A stretch of 64,000 bases of DNA from positions 1 through 64,000 of the forward strand of contig NZ_QFFU01000025.1 in the NCBI RefSeq assembly GCF_003131185.1, read 5' to 3'. The translations under genes were made by a program, and so were the position numbers. The DNA comes from Pseudomonas ovata. Its GTDB lineage: Bacteria > Pseudomonadota > Gammaproteobacteria > Pseudomonadales > Pseudomonadaceae. The notes under the pieces are model-generated. The model was not told the origin of the DNA, searched no databases, and saw nothing but the letters and a program-made list of their open reading frames with translations. Below, piece after piece: positions 50,485 to 58,553 of the stretch (within the stretch, counting starts at the first letter, position 1; every line of letters starts with the position of its first letter).

Positions 50485-51081
50485 TCAGAACTTGACGCTC
50501 GGGTTGGCGGCAATTACTTCGGCGCCGGACTGGCCGCCCGGCGAAATCAGCTGTACTTGCAGTTTCTTGGTGGCCGGGAAGGTCTTGAACACCTGGCTCA
50601 GGTCGAGCTTTTTCAGAATGGCCGGCGCATCGCAGGTAAAAATGTATTTGCCGTGGATCTCGCTGTGTTCGTGCTCGTGTGCAGGCTCGCCGGCCTTGGC
50701 GGGTTCGTCATGGTCATGATCATCGTCCTTGTCGCCGAACAGCGGGCTTTCCAGCTTGACCGACTGTGCCGAGCATTGAGCCGCCTCGGCAATGCTGAAC
50801 AGGGCATTGGGCTTGAGCAACAGCTCACGGGCCTTGGCCACGGCGGCCTTGTCTGCGTCGCTGGCCGGGGCGTGTTCGAAGCCGACGATGTTCATGGCCG
50901 GGCTGTCGAATTGCAATTCCAGGGTCTTGCCTTCCAGCACCACGTCCAGGCGCCCGATGCCGTGCTCATGCGCACCCAGGCTGCCGTGCTCGTGATCATG
51001 GTCGTGATCGTGCTCAGGCGCGGCCTGAGCAAAGGTCAGGGGCAGCAGGGCAAACGGCAGGGCGAGCAACAGACGGCGCAT
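50485..51081 (-). CDS. DUF2796 periplasmic zinc-binding protein
   Basis: 198 residues with a signal peptide (cleavage after LTFAQA). Two His/Asp clusters, at about 24-40 (HDHDHDHEHGSLGAHEHG) and about 118-145 (DDDHDHDE and HEHEHSEIHG), are metal-binding tracts. First gene of the ABC operon, with a candidate Zur operator 33-47 bp upstream. The P. aeruginosa homologue PA4063 is reported as a periplasmic zinc-binding protein. Confidence 0.9.
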   Translation of the reverse strand: MRRLLLALPFALLPLTFAQAAPEHDHDHDHEHGSLGAHEHGIGRLDVVLEGKTLELQFDSPAMNIVGFEHAPASDADKAAVAKARELLLKPNALFSIAEAAQCSAQSVKLESPLFGDKDDDHDHDEPAKAGEPAHEHEHSEIHGKYIFTCDAPAILKKLDLSQVFKTFPATKKLQVQLISPGGQSGAEVIAANPSVKF

Positions 51082-51113
51082 AAGGGACTCCGGGTGGGGC
51101 GACTTGGATGTAA

Positions 51114-51128
51114 TGTGATCTTATAACA
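51114..51128 (-). promoter_or_regulatory. Candidate Zur operator
   Basis: TGTGATCTTATAACA: one half-site (TATAACA) is perfect and the other (TGTGATC) matches TGTTATA at 5 of 7. It is centred ~40 bp upstream of the DUF2796 start. Zur represses such sites when zinc is plentiful. Confidence 0.6.
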
Positions 51129-51238
51129 ATAGTTTGGCGGGGTGCCGGCTTTTTTCTGAACGCTTGCCAAACGCCAGCCATCAGCACGCCTGGGAAAGAT
51201 GTGGGAGCATAGGCGTCTGATTGTCAAAGGGGCAGGGT

Positions 51239-51601
51239 ATGGTACGGATTCGTGGAAGCATTGGTCAGTGGCCGGTTGATCTGACCCTTGAACTGGATGA
51301 CAGCGACTGGGCGCAGTTGGCTGCGCAGCTGGGGGGCGGACTCAAGGCGAGCACGCCCGCAGCACCTGAAGCGCCGCGCAGCCCGGCGACCCAGGATGAT
51401 CGACTCTGGCAGGACGCGCAGCAACGGCTGCAACACGCTGGCGCTCTGAACGGCCCCGACCTGCTGGCGCAACTGGAAGCCTTGACCGGCAGCGCGGTCG
51501 CCGGCAAGCGTCTGTTGGTGCGCCTGCGTCACAGCGCTCATGTCAAGGTCGAAAGCGGCGCAGATGCGCCGCTGTACCGCTGGGTCGGTGATTGTCCGTA
51601 A
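51239..51601 (+). CDS. Conserved hypothetical protein
   Basis: 120 residues from ATG 51239, with a purine-rich GGGGCAGGG upstream; a TTG start at 51221 is less likely. Soluble, with no signal peptide. The N-terminal part looks like a short beta sandwich (MVRIRGSIGQWPVDLTLELD), then a Pro/Ala linker and a helical C-terminus. The gene also sits here in P. aeruginosa; its function is unknown. It converges with the ybbN-like gene. Confidence 0.7.
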   Translation: MVRIRGSIGQWPVDLTLELDDSDWAQLAAQLGGGLKASTPAAPEAPRSPATQDDRLWQDAQQRLQHAGALNGPDLLAQLEALTGSAVAGKRLLVRLRHSAHVKVESGADAPLYRWVGDCP

Positions 51602-52477
51602 TCAATACAACGCGGCAAACAGCTTACGCCGGTAGGTGGTGACCAGCGGGTGGTCGTTGCCCAGCAGCTCGAACACCTGCAACAGCGTCTTGTGCGGCAG
51701 GCCTTCGCTGTAGCTGCGGTTACGCATGAACAGCTTGAGCAGGCCCTCCAGTGCCGCTTCGTACTGTTGGCGGGACAGTTGCTGGATCGCCAGTTGATAG
51801 GCGGCTTCATCATCCTGCGGGTTCTGCGCCAGGCGGCTCTTGAGCTCGGCGCTTTCGGGCAGTTGCCTGGCTTGGGCGAGAAAGGTCAACTGAGCCTTGG
51901 CGCCGGCCAGTTCGGCCTTGTGAGCGTCTTCGCTCTTGACGGCGTCGAGCACGGTGCGCGCTTCGTCCAGTTCGCCGCGTTCAGCCAGGCAACGTGCATA
52001 CAGGATCAAAGCCAGCGCATGGGTATTGTCTTCAGCCAGCAGCGCCTTGAGCTGCGCCTCGGCCTCGGCGAAGCGGCTTTCGGCAAACAGGGCCTGGGCC
52101 TGCTTGAACGGGTCGGCGCTGACCGGCGCCGGCAGGGCCACGTGCGGCTCCAGCAACTTGCGGATTTCCGACTCCGGCTGCGCACCGGCAAAACCGTCCA
52201 CCGGCTGGCCATCCTTGAACAGCACCACGGTCGGCAGGCTGCGGATGCCGAAGCGGCCGACAATATCCTGCTCGGTGTCGCAGTTGACCTTGGCCAGAAT
52301 CAGATTGCCCTGGTAGCTCTCGGCGATCTGCGCCAGCAACGGCATCAGCACCTTGCACGGCGCACACCACTCGGCCCAGAAATCGACCAGCACCGGTTGC
52401 TCGAAAGACTTCTCGATCACCTGCTGATCGAAGGTGGCGACGGTGACGTCGTAGATGTAGGAAGTGTCCTGGTTCAT
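51602..52477 (-). CDS. cnoX: Chaperedoxin CnoX/YbbN (thioredoxin-TPR co-chaperone)
   Basis: Holdase and thiol protein that passes clients to DnaK and GroEL under stress. 291 residues from ATG 52477. A thioredoxin domain (about 10-115) has the active site WCAPCK (Cys38, Cys41), and TPR-like helices follow (about 125-290). E. coli CnoX lacks the second active-site Cys, so this form should keep thioredoxin activity. Single gene on the minus strand. Confidence 0.88.
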   Translation of the reverse strand: MNQDTSYIYDVTVATFDQQVIEKSFEQPVLVDFWAEWCAPCKVLMPLLAQIAESYQGNLILAKVNCDTEQDIVGRFGIRSLPTVVLFKDGQPVDGFAGAQPESEIRKLLEPHVALPAPVSADPFKQAQALFAESRFAEAEAQLKALLAEDNTHALALILYARCLAERGELDEARTVLDAVKSEDAHKAELAGAKAQLTFLAQARQLPESAELKSRLAQNPQDDEAAYQLAIQQLSRQQYEAALEGLLKLFMRNRSYSEGLPHKTLLQVFELLGNDHPLVTTYRRKLFAALY

Positions 52478-52618
52478 TGCGCGCCTCGCGAAATCGTAAT
52501 GCCGCCAACTATAAAGGTCACAAGGCCTTGCCGGAAGCGGCACGCCGCCCTGGCGGGCAAAGCCGGCCGGGCGGCGATCTGTGTTCCCGGCTGAAGCCGA
52601 TCAGTCAGGGCTGCAGAT

Positions 52619-52647
52619 CAAGCATTCAGCGCCGGCCTGAATGCTTG
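52619..52647. repeat. 11-bp hairpin downstream of the methyltransferase gene
   Basis: CAAGCATTCAG and CTGAATGCTTG surround a 7-nt GC loop. No T tract lies on either side, so a terminator role is doubtful. The rest of the 195-bp gap holds another inverted repeat, CGCCGCCC (52543) with GGGCGGCG (52569). Confidence 0.55.
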
Positions 52648-52672
52648 CAAAAACTGGCTTGGCTGATTGATA

Positions 52673-53329
52673 TCAGGCTCTTGTAGTACGACGCGCGTGA
52701 TACAGGCTCACCTGCCGAAACTCGTGTGGCTCGGCCAGGTCCGGCAAGGTCAGGGCCTGCAGGCTGGCCAGCCGTTGATAGGCCGGATGCTGAAAGTCGC
52801 GCACCCGCGAGTCGGCCACCAGTGCTTCGCGGCCACGGCTCAAGAACTGATCGAGCAGTGGCAGGTTGGCGCGGTCGTACAGCACGTCCGCCACCAGGAT
52901 CAGGTCGAAGCGATTGGCCTCGGCAAAAAAGTCCGCCGAATAGCCCAGTTCCACACCGTTAAGCGCGGCATTGGCGCGGCAGGCCGCCAGCGCCAGCGGA
53001 TCCAGGTCGCAGGCGACCACTTCCAGAGCCCCGGCCCTGGCCGCTGCAATCGCCGCCACCCCGGAGCCCGCGCCAAAATCCAGCACCCGCTTGCCGGCTA
53101 CCCATTCGGGATGTGCCGCCAGAAAGCGCGCCAGGGCCAGGCCGCTGGCCCAGCAGAAGCTCCAGTAGGGCGGCTCGTCGAGGATGCGCCGGGTTTCTTC
53201 AGGGCTGAACGCACGGTTCATGTTATCGGCATCAATCAGCCACAGGCGCAGGTCGGTGCCCGGCAACGGTGTGGCCACCAGTTGCGCGTCGCCGAGCAAC
53301 GCACTCAGCGCCGCCTGCAGCGGCTTCAC
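52673..53329 (-). CDS. Class I SAM-dependent protein methyltransferase (METTL20/PrmA-like)
   Basis: 218 residues, GTG start at 53329 overlapping the YbaY stop (GTGA). SAM motif I is VLDFGAGSGVAAIAAA and motif II is VVACDLDPLAL. The DxxY-like VADVLYD is found in lysine methyltransferases such as ETFB-KMT. Family members are often annotated as L11 methyltransferase; the substrate is not evident. Confidence 0.8.
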   Translation of the reverse strand: MKPLQAALSALLGDAQLVATPLPGTDLRLWLIDADNMNRAFSPEETRRILDEPPYWSFCWASGLALARFLAAHPEWVAGKRVLDFGAGSGVAAIAAARAGALEVVACDLDPLALAACRANAALNGVELGYSADFFAEANRFDLILVADVLYDRANLPLLDQFLSRGREALVADSRVRDFQHPAYQRLASLQALTLPDLAEPHEFRQVSLYHARRTTRA

Positions 53330-53778
53330 GGCGCCTTGACGAACTGCAACGGCCCCAACGCCTGGGTGGCCGGCTGGTCGATGCGCAGCGACGGCAGATG
53401 CAGGATCAACTGCCCCGACTGGCTGGCGCGCCCGCGCAGTTCGACGCGGGCGCCGGCCGGAAAGGCCTCGGGGTTGAAGCGTAACTGGAAGGGCAGGGAC
53501 TGGCCGTTGCCCTTGAGCTGGGTGTTGGTCAGCAGTTTTTGCGGACGGCCACGCTCGTCGATGACCAGCATGGCCAGCTCGACCTCGGCACCCGCCGGTA
53601 CGCCGAGCAGTTGGCCGCTGAGCTCACGCTGGTAGGCCTGCAAGGGGCCTGGGCCTTCCGGGGTCTTTATAACCGGCACGGTTGCCGGGCGTGCCGCCGT
53701 TTGTTGTGGGGCATCGTTGCTGCTGCAGGCCGCCAGCAGGACGGCAAAACCGAGCAGCAAAATACGTGTGGGGGTCAT
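53326..53778 (-). CDS. YbaY-family lipoprotein
   Basis: 150 residues from ATG 53778. The lipobox LLAAC ends a signal peptide, so it is lipid-anchored. The beta-rich domain covers about 50-150 (GQLLGVPAGAEVELAMLVID). Function unknown; the family is widespread. It overlaps the methyltransferase by 4 bp. Confidence 0.82.
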   Translation of the reverse strand: MTPTRILLLGFAVLLAACSSNDAPQQTAARPATVPVIKTPEGPGPLQAYQRELSGQLLGVPAGAEVELAMLVIDERGRPQKLLTNTQLKGNGQSLPFQLRFNPEAFPAGARVELRGRASQSGQLILHLPSLRIDQPATQALGPLQFVKAP

Positions 53779-53956
53779 GAAGGCTCCGGCGAAACGATAA
53801 GGGAACGGGCAACCGCTCTGGCAGGCAGTGGGATCAATAGCGGCAGTTTCATATTGCCGTGCCTGCGTGTCCATCCCTTGATGCATCTGTCGATGGCTTG
53901 TCTTGCCAGCGGGATGCGCTACCATGTCGCTCCTCTTTATCCAGTGGCTTGCCACC

Positions 53957-54421
53957 ATGCATTGTCCGTTCTGCGCCGCCAATGACACCAAGGTCATCGA
54001 TTCGCGCCTGGTTGCCGAAGGCGAGCAGGTCCGCCGCCGCCGCGAATGCCTGGCCTGCGGCGAGCGTTTCACCACCTTCGAGACCGCCGAACTGGTCCTG
54101 CCCCGCCTGATCAAGCAGGACGGCCGGCGCCAGCCCTTCGACGAAGACAAACTGCGCGCCGGCATGCAGCGTGCCTTGGAAAAGCGCCCGGTGAGCGTCG
54201 AGCGCCTGGAAGCGGCGCTGGCGCACATCAAGCACAAGCTGCGCGCGACCGGTGAGCGCGAGGTCAAGTCGCTGGTGGTCGGTGAGCTGGTCATGGCCGA
54301 GCTGCAAAAGCTCGATGAGGTCGCCTACATTCGTTTCGCCTCGGTGTACCGGCGCTTCCAGGACCTCAACGAATTTCGCGAAGAAATCGAGCGGCTGGCT
54401 CGTGAGCCGAGCAAGGAATGA
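53957..54421 (+). CDS. nrdR: Transcriptional repressor NrdR
   Basis: Zinc-ribbon/ATP-cone repressor of ribonucleotide reductase genes. ATG 53957 gives 154 residues. Cys3, Cys6, Cys31 and Cys34 form the ribbon (MHCPFC and CLACGERF), and an ATP cone covers about 48-140. It overlaps ribD (ATGA), the usual gammaproteobacterial nrdR-rib linkage. Confidence 0.96.
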   Translation: MHCPFCAANDTKVIDSRLVAEGEQVRRRRECLACGERFTTFETAELVLPRLIKQDGRRQPFDEDKLRAGMQRALEKRPVSVERLEAALAHIKHKLRATGEREVKSLVVGELVMAELQKLDEVAYIRFASVYRRFQDLNEFREEIERLAREPSKE

Positions 54422-55554
54422 CCCCCGAACAGGCCGTTCTCGACGCCCATTACATGGCGCGCGCGCTGGAGCTGGCGCGCCGAGGGCTGTATTCGACTCA
54501 TCCCAACCCGCGGGTCGGCTGCGTCATCGTTCGCGATGGCCAGGTGGTCGGCGAGGGCTGGCACGTGCGTGCCGGCGAGCCGCATGCCGAAGTGCATGCC
54601 TTGCGTGGAGCCGGCGAACGGGCCCGTGGTGCCACCGCCTATGTGACGCTTGAACCGTGCAGCCACCATGGCCGTACCCCGCCGTGCGCCGATGCACTGG
54701 TCAATGCCGCCGTCGGCCGTGTGGTCGCGGCGATGCAGGACCCCAATCCGCAAGTGGCCGGCCGTGGCCTGCAACGGCTGCAAGGTGCAGGCATCGCCGT
54801 GCACAGCGGTGTGCTGGAAAACGAAGCGCGGACGCTCAACCTGGGTTTCATCAAACGCATGGAAACCGGTCTGCCGTACGTGCGGGTCAAACTGGCGATG
54901 AGCCTGGACGGGCGTACTGCCATGGCCAGCGGCGAAAGCCAGTGGATCACCGGCCCCGACGCGCGCGCCGCCGTGCAGCGCCTGCGCGCGCAGTCGAGCG
55001 TGGTGCTGACCGGCGCCGACACGGTATTGATCGATAATGCCCGCCTGACCGTGCGTCCCGATGAACTGGGCCTGGGGCCCGACGTCACGGCCCTGGCTGT
55101 GGCCCGTCCGCCCCTGCGAGTGTTGATCGATGGCCGCCTGCGCGTGCCCCTGACCGCCAGCTTCTTTGCGGCCGGCCCGGCGCTGGTCGCGGCCTGCGCG
55201 ACCGAAGCGTCCGTACCCGAGTACCGCGAGCAAGGCCATGAATTGTTGAACCTGCCGGGCAGCGGCGGGCATGTCGACCTGCAAGGCCTGCTGGTCGAGC
55301 TGGGCGCGCGCGGTGCCAACGAGGTGCTGGTCGAGGCCGGCTCGCGACTGGCCGGTGCCTTTGCCCGCCTCGGGCTGGTCGACGAGTTCCAGATCTTCAT
55401 CGCCGGCAAGTTCCTCGGCTCCTCGGCCCGGCCCCTGCTCGACCTGCCGCTGGTGCAGATGAGCGAAGCGCTGGAACTGAACATCACTGACATACGCGCC
55501 GTCGGCAATGACTGGCGCGTCATCGCTTACCCGGCGCCGAGACGCAGCGTATAA
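54418..55554 (+). CDS. ribD: Bifunctional deaminase/reductase RibD
   Basis: Carries out the second and third steps of riboflavin synthesis. The 378 residues comprise a deaminase domain (about 1-145) with zinc motif HAEVHA and PCSHHGRTPPC, and a reductase domain (about 150-370) with YVRVKLAMSLDGRTAMASGES. Confidence 0.96.
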   Translation: MTPEQAVLDAHYMARALELARRGLYSTHPNPRVGCVIVRDGQVVGEGWHVRAGEPHAEVHALRGAGERARGATAYVTLEPCSHHGRTPPCADALVNAAVGRVVAAMQDPNPQVAGRGLQRLQGAGIAVHSGVLENEARTLNLGFIKRMETGLPYVRVKLAMSLDGRTAMASGESQWITGPDARAAVQRLRAQSSVVLTGADTVLIDNARLTVRPDELGLGPDVTALAVARPPLRVLIDGRLRVPLTASFFAAGPALVAACATEASVPEYREQGHELLNLPGSGGHVDLQGLLVELGARGANEVLVEAGSRLAGAFARLGLVDEFQIFIAGKFLGSSARPLLDLPLVQMSEALELNITDIRAVGNDWRVIAYPAPRRSV

Positions 55555-55610
55555 TTTCCGGCCTTGCCCGGACGCCCCTCGGCGTGCAGCCCGTTTTGCG
55601 GAGGACCTCC

Positions 55611-56273
55611 ATGTTTACCGGCATCATTGAATCCATCGGCAGCATCCGTGCCCTGACCCCCAAGGGCGGTGACGTTCGCGTCTACGTCGAAACCGGCAAG
55701 CTCGACCTGGGCGACGTCAAGCTGGGCGACAGCATCGCTGTCAATGGCGTGTGCCTGACCGCCGTCGAGTTGCCCGGCGACGGCTTCTGGGCCGATGTCA
55801 GCCGCGAGACCCTGACCGTCACCGCGTTCGTCGATCTCAAGACCGGTAGCCGGGTCAACCTGGAAAAAGCCCTGACGCCAAGTTCGCGCCTGGGCGGGCA
55901 CCTGGTCAGCGGCCATGTCGACGGCGTGGGCGAAATCGTCTCGCGCGAAGAAAATGCCCGCGCCATCCAGTTCCGTGTACGTGCGCCCAAAGAGCTGGCC
56001 AAGTACATTGCCCACAAGGGCTCGATTACCGTCGACGGCACCAGCCTGACGGTCAACGCCGTGCACGGCGCCGAGTTCGAACTGACCATCGTGCCGCACA
56101 CGCTGACCGAAACCATCATGGCCGACTACCGCCCGGGCCGTAAGGTCAATCTGGAAGTCGACCTGCTGGCCCGCTACCTGGAACGCCTGCTGCTGGGCGA
56201 CAAGGCCGCAGAGCCTGGCCATGGCGGCATCACTGAAAGCTTTCTGGCCGCCAACGGCTACCTGAAGTCCTGA
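55611..56273 (+). CDS. ribE: Riboflavin synthase alpha subunit
   Basis: Dismutates two lumazines to riboflavin. ATG 55611 gives 220 residues, with GGAGG upstream. It has the internal duplication of the family: MFTGIIESIG with GGHLVSGHVDGVGEI in the first half, and the second half repeats the fold. Also called ribC in some Pseudomonas annotations. Confidence 0.95.
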   Translation: MFTGIIESIGSIRALTPKGGDVRVYVETGKLDLGDVKLGDSIAVNGVCLTAVELPGDGFWADVSRETLTVTAFVDLKTGSRVNLEKALTPSSRLGGHLVSGHVDGVGEIVSREENARAIQFRVRAPKELAKYIAHKGSITVDGTSLTVNAVHGAEFELTIVPHTLTETIMADYRPGRKVNLEVDLLARYLERLLLGDKAAEPGHGGITESFLAANGYLKS

Positions 56274-56289
56274 ATTAAGGGGGTGCCGC

Positions 56290-57381
56290 GTGGCGCTCAA
56301 CACGATTGAAGAACTGATCGAAGACATTCGTCAGGGCAAGATGGTCATCCTCATGGATGACGAAGACCGCGAGAACGAAGGCGACCTGATCATGGCCGCC
56401 GAATGCGTCAAGGCCGAGCACATCAACTTCATGGCCCGCTACGCGCGCGGCCTGATCTGCATGCCCATGACCCGCGAGCGCTGCGAACTGCTCAAGCTGC
56501 CGCTGATGGCGCCGCGCAACGGCTCCGGCTTCGGCACCAAGTTCACGGTGTCGATCGAGGCTGCCGAGGGCGTGACCACCGGCATCTCCGCTGCCGACCG
56601 TGCCCGCACCGTACAGGCCGCCGCTGCCCGGGACGCCAAGGCCGAAGACATCGTCAGCCCTGGCCATATCTTCCCGCTGATGGCCCAGGCCGGCGGCACC
56701 CTGGCGCGTGCCGGGCACACCGAAGCGGCCTGTGACCTGGCGCGCATGGCCGGTTTCGAGCCCAGTGGGGTGATCTGCGAGGTGATGAACGACGACGGCA
56801 CCATGTCGCGTCGCGCCGAGCTTGAAACCTTCGCGCTGGAACACAACATCAAGATCGGCACCATCGCCGACCTGATCCATTACCGGATGACCCACGAACG
56901 TACCGTTCAGCGGATTTCCGAGCAGCCGCTGGACAGCGAGCTGGGTCATTTCAACCTGGTCACCTACCGTGACTCGGTCGAAGGCGACGTCCACCTGGCG
57001 CTGACCCTGGGCAAGATCTGCGCCGAAGAAGCGACCCTGGTGCGGGTGCACAACATGGACCCGCTGCGTGACCTGATGCTGGTCAAACAGCCCGGCCGCT
57101 GGAGCCTGCGCGCCGCCATGACGGCGGTGGCCGAGGCCGGCAGCGGCGTGGTGTTGCTGCTCGGTCACCCGCTCGATGGCGACGTGCTGCTGGCGCACAT
57201 TCGTGAAGCCACCGGCCAGCAGACGATCAAAATGCCGAGCACCTACAGCACCGTGGGCGCCGGCTCCCAGATCCTGCGTGACCTGGGCGTGCGCAAGATG
57301 CGCCTGATGAGTTCGCCAATGAAGTTCAATGCAATATCCGGTTTCGATCTGGAAGTTGTAGAATACGTCCCTTCTGAATGA
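56290..57381 (+). CDS. ribB: DHBP synthase with degenerate GTP cyclohydrolase II domain (RibBA-type)
   Basis: Makes 3,4-dihydroxy-2-butanone 4-phosphate from ribulose 5-phosphate. GTG 56290 gives 363 residues. The RibB domain (about 1-200) has DDEDRENEGDL and GHTEAACDLARMAG. The C-terminal half looks like RibA but lacks the Cys ligands of CX10CDC and the RQEGRGIGL loop, so it should not be an active cyclohydrolase. A separate intact ribA lies 2.3 kb downstream. Confidence 0.92.
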   Translation: MALNTIEELIEDIRQGKMVILMDDEDRENEGDLIMAAECVKAEHINFMARYARGLICMPMTRERCELLKLPLMAPRNGSGFGTKFTVSIEAAEGVTTGISAADRARTVQAAAARDAKAEDIVSPGHIFPLMAQAGGTLARAGHTEAACDLARMAGFEPSGVICEVMNDDGTMSRRAELETFALEHNIKIGTIADLIHYRMTHERTVQRISEQPLDSELGHFNLVTYRDSVEGDVHLALTLGKICAEEATLVRVHNMDPLRDLMLVKQPGRWSLRAAMTAVAEAGSGVVLLLGHPLDGDVLLAHIREATGQQTIKMPSTYSTVGAGSQILRDLGVRKMRLMSSPMKFNAISGFDLEVVEYVPSE

Positions 57382-57465
57382 CAACCGCCGCGCGGACCCG
57401 GTAAAAGCTTCGGTTTTTGCAGGGTTTGCGTCGGTCATTGGCCATTTCTGACGTCACCTTTTTCA

Positions 57466-57497
57466 AAGTCCGCCATCTGGGCGGGCTTGCTCTTTAA
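57466..57497 (+). terminator. Weak hairpin upstream of ribH
   Basis: A 9-bp stem (57466-57474 with 57480-57488, one G-U), then GCTCTTTAAT. It could attenuate transcription between ribB and ribH. No FMN riboswitch is recognisable in this 132-bp gap. Confidence 0.4.
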
Positions 57498-57513
57498 TAC
57501 GAGACCCAGCCGA

Positions 57514-57990
57514 ATGACCCTGAAGACCATCGAAGGTACCTTCATCGCCCCGAAAGGCCGCTACGCCTTGGTTGTGGGCCGCTTCAACAGCTTTGTCGTG
57601 GAAAGCCTGGTGAGCGGTGCCGTCGATGCGCTGGTTCGCCACGGCGTCAGCGAAAGCGACATCACCATCATCCGTGCCCCGGGTGCCTTCGAAATCCCGC
57701 TGGTGGTGCAGAAAGTTGCCCAGCGCGGTGAGTTCGCGGCCATCGTGGCCCTGGGCGCCGTTATCCGTGGCGGTACACCGCATTTCGAATACGTGGCTGG
57801 CGAATGCGTCAAGGGCCTGTCCCAGGTCTCGATGGAATTCGGCCTGCCTGTCGCCTTCGGCGTGCTGACCGTCGACACCATCGAACAGGCCATCGAGCGC
57901 TCCGGCACCAAGGCCGGCAACAAGGGCGCTGAAGCGGCCCTCTCGGCGCTGGAAATGGTCAGCCTGCTGTCGCAGTTGGAGGCCAAGTGA
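57514..57990 (+). CDS. ribH: 6,7-dimethyl-8-ribityllumazine synthase
   Basis: Condenses DHBP with the pyrimidine to form lumazine in a capsid-like shell. ATG 57514 gives 158 residues. Motifs: APGAFEIP, ALGAVIRGGTPHFEYV and FGVLTVDTIEQA. It overlaps nusB (GTGA). Confidence 0.96.
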   Translation: MTLKTIEGTFIAPKGRYALVVGRFNSFVVESLVSGAVDALVRHGVSESDITIIRAPGAFEIPLVVQKVAQRGEFAAIVALGAVIRGGTPHFEYVAGECVKGLSQVSMEFGLPVAFGVLTVDTIEQAIERSGTKAGNKGAEAALSALEMVSLLSQLEAK

Positions 57991-58484
57991 TTTCCGACGA
58001 CACCGATCAGTTCAACCCGCGCGAACCCAAGTCGCCCGATGCCGCCAAAAGCAAGAGCGCCAAGCGTCGCGAAGCCCGGCAGATGGCAACCCAGGCCCTG
58101 TACCAGTGGCAGATGGCGGGTCATTCGCTGAACGAAATCGAAGCGCAATTTCGCGTCGACAACGATTTCAGCAACGTCGACGGTGGCTATTTCCGTGAGC
58201 TGTTGCACGGCGTGGCGACCAACAAGACCGAAATCGACGCCGTGCTCAAGCCTTGCCTGGACCTGACCATCGATGAACTCGACCCGGTCGAACTGGCCGT
58301 GCTGCGCCTGTCGACCTTCGAGCTGCTCAAGCGCATCGACGTGCCCTATCGCGTGGTGATCAACGAAGGCATCGAACTGGCCAAGGTCTACGGCTCCACC
58401 GATGGCCACAAGTTCGTCAACGGTGTGCTGGACAAGCTGGCGCCGAGCCTGCGCGCGGCTGAAGTGCAGGCTTACAAGCGCTGA
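57987..58484 (+). CDS. nusB: Transcription antitermination factor NusB
   Basis: Pairs with NusE (S10) on boxA for rRNA antitermination. GTG 57987 gives 165 residues, with a charged N-terminal extension of ~25 residues before KRREARQMATQALYQWQMAG. Coupled to ribH. Confidence 0.96.
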   Translation: MISDDTDQFNPREPKSPDAAKSKSAKRREARQMATQALYQWQMAGHSLNEIEAQFRVDNDFSNVDGGYFRELLHGVATNKTEIDAVLKPCLDLTIDELDPVELAVLRLSTFELLKRIDVPYRVVINEGIELAKVYGSTDGHKFVNGVLDKLAPSLRAAEVQAYKR

Positions 58485-58502
58485 TCAGCGCCTGTAGCGC
58501 TA

Positions 58503-58553
58503 TGGGGGGCTTTAACGCAGCGATGGCAACGCAGGTAGTTTTTAAAGGTGCCC
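58503..58553. repeat. Dispersed palindromic repeat, copy B
   Basis: It shares ACGCAGGTAGTTTTTA-AA/GG-GTGCCC with copy A at 47042-47093; the left arm is shorter (GGGGGGCTTTAA). It ends at the base before the thiL ATG, so the repeat supplies the AAAGGTG ribosome-binding region. Confidence 0.65.

Noticed and set aside
55555..57513. FMN riboswitch in the rib operon
   Set aside because: The gaps before ribE, ribB and ribH are too short or lack the conserved multi-helix core.
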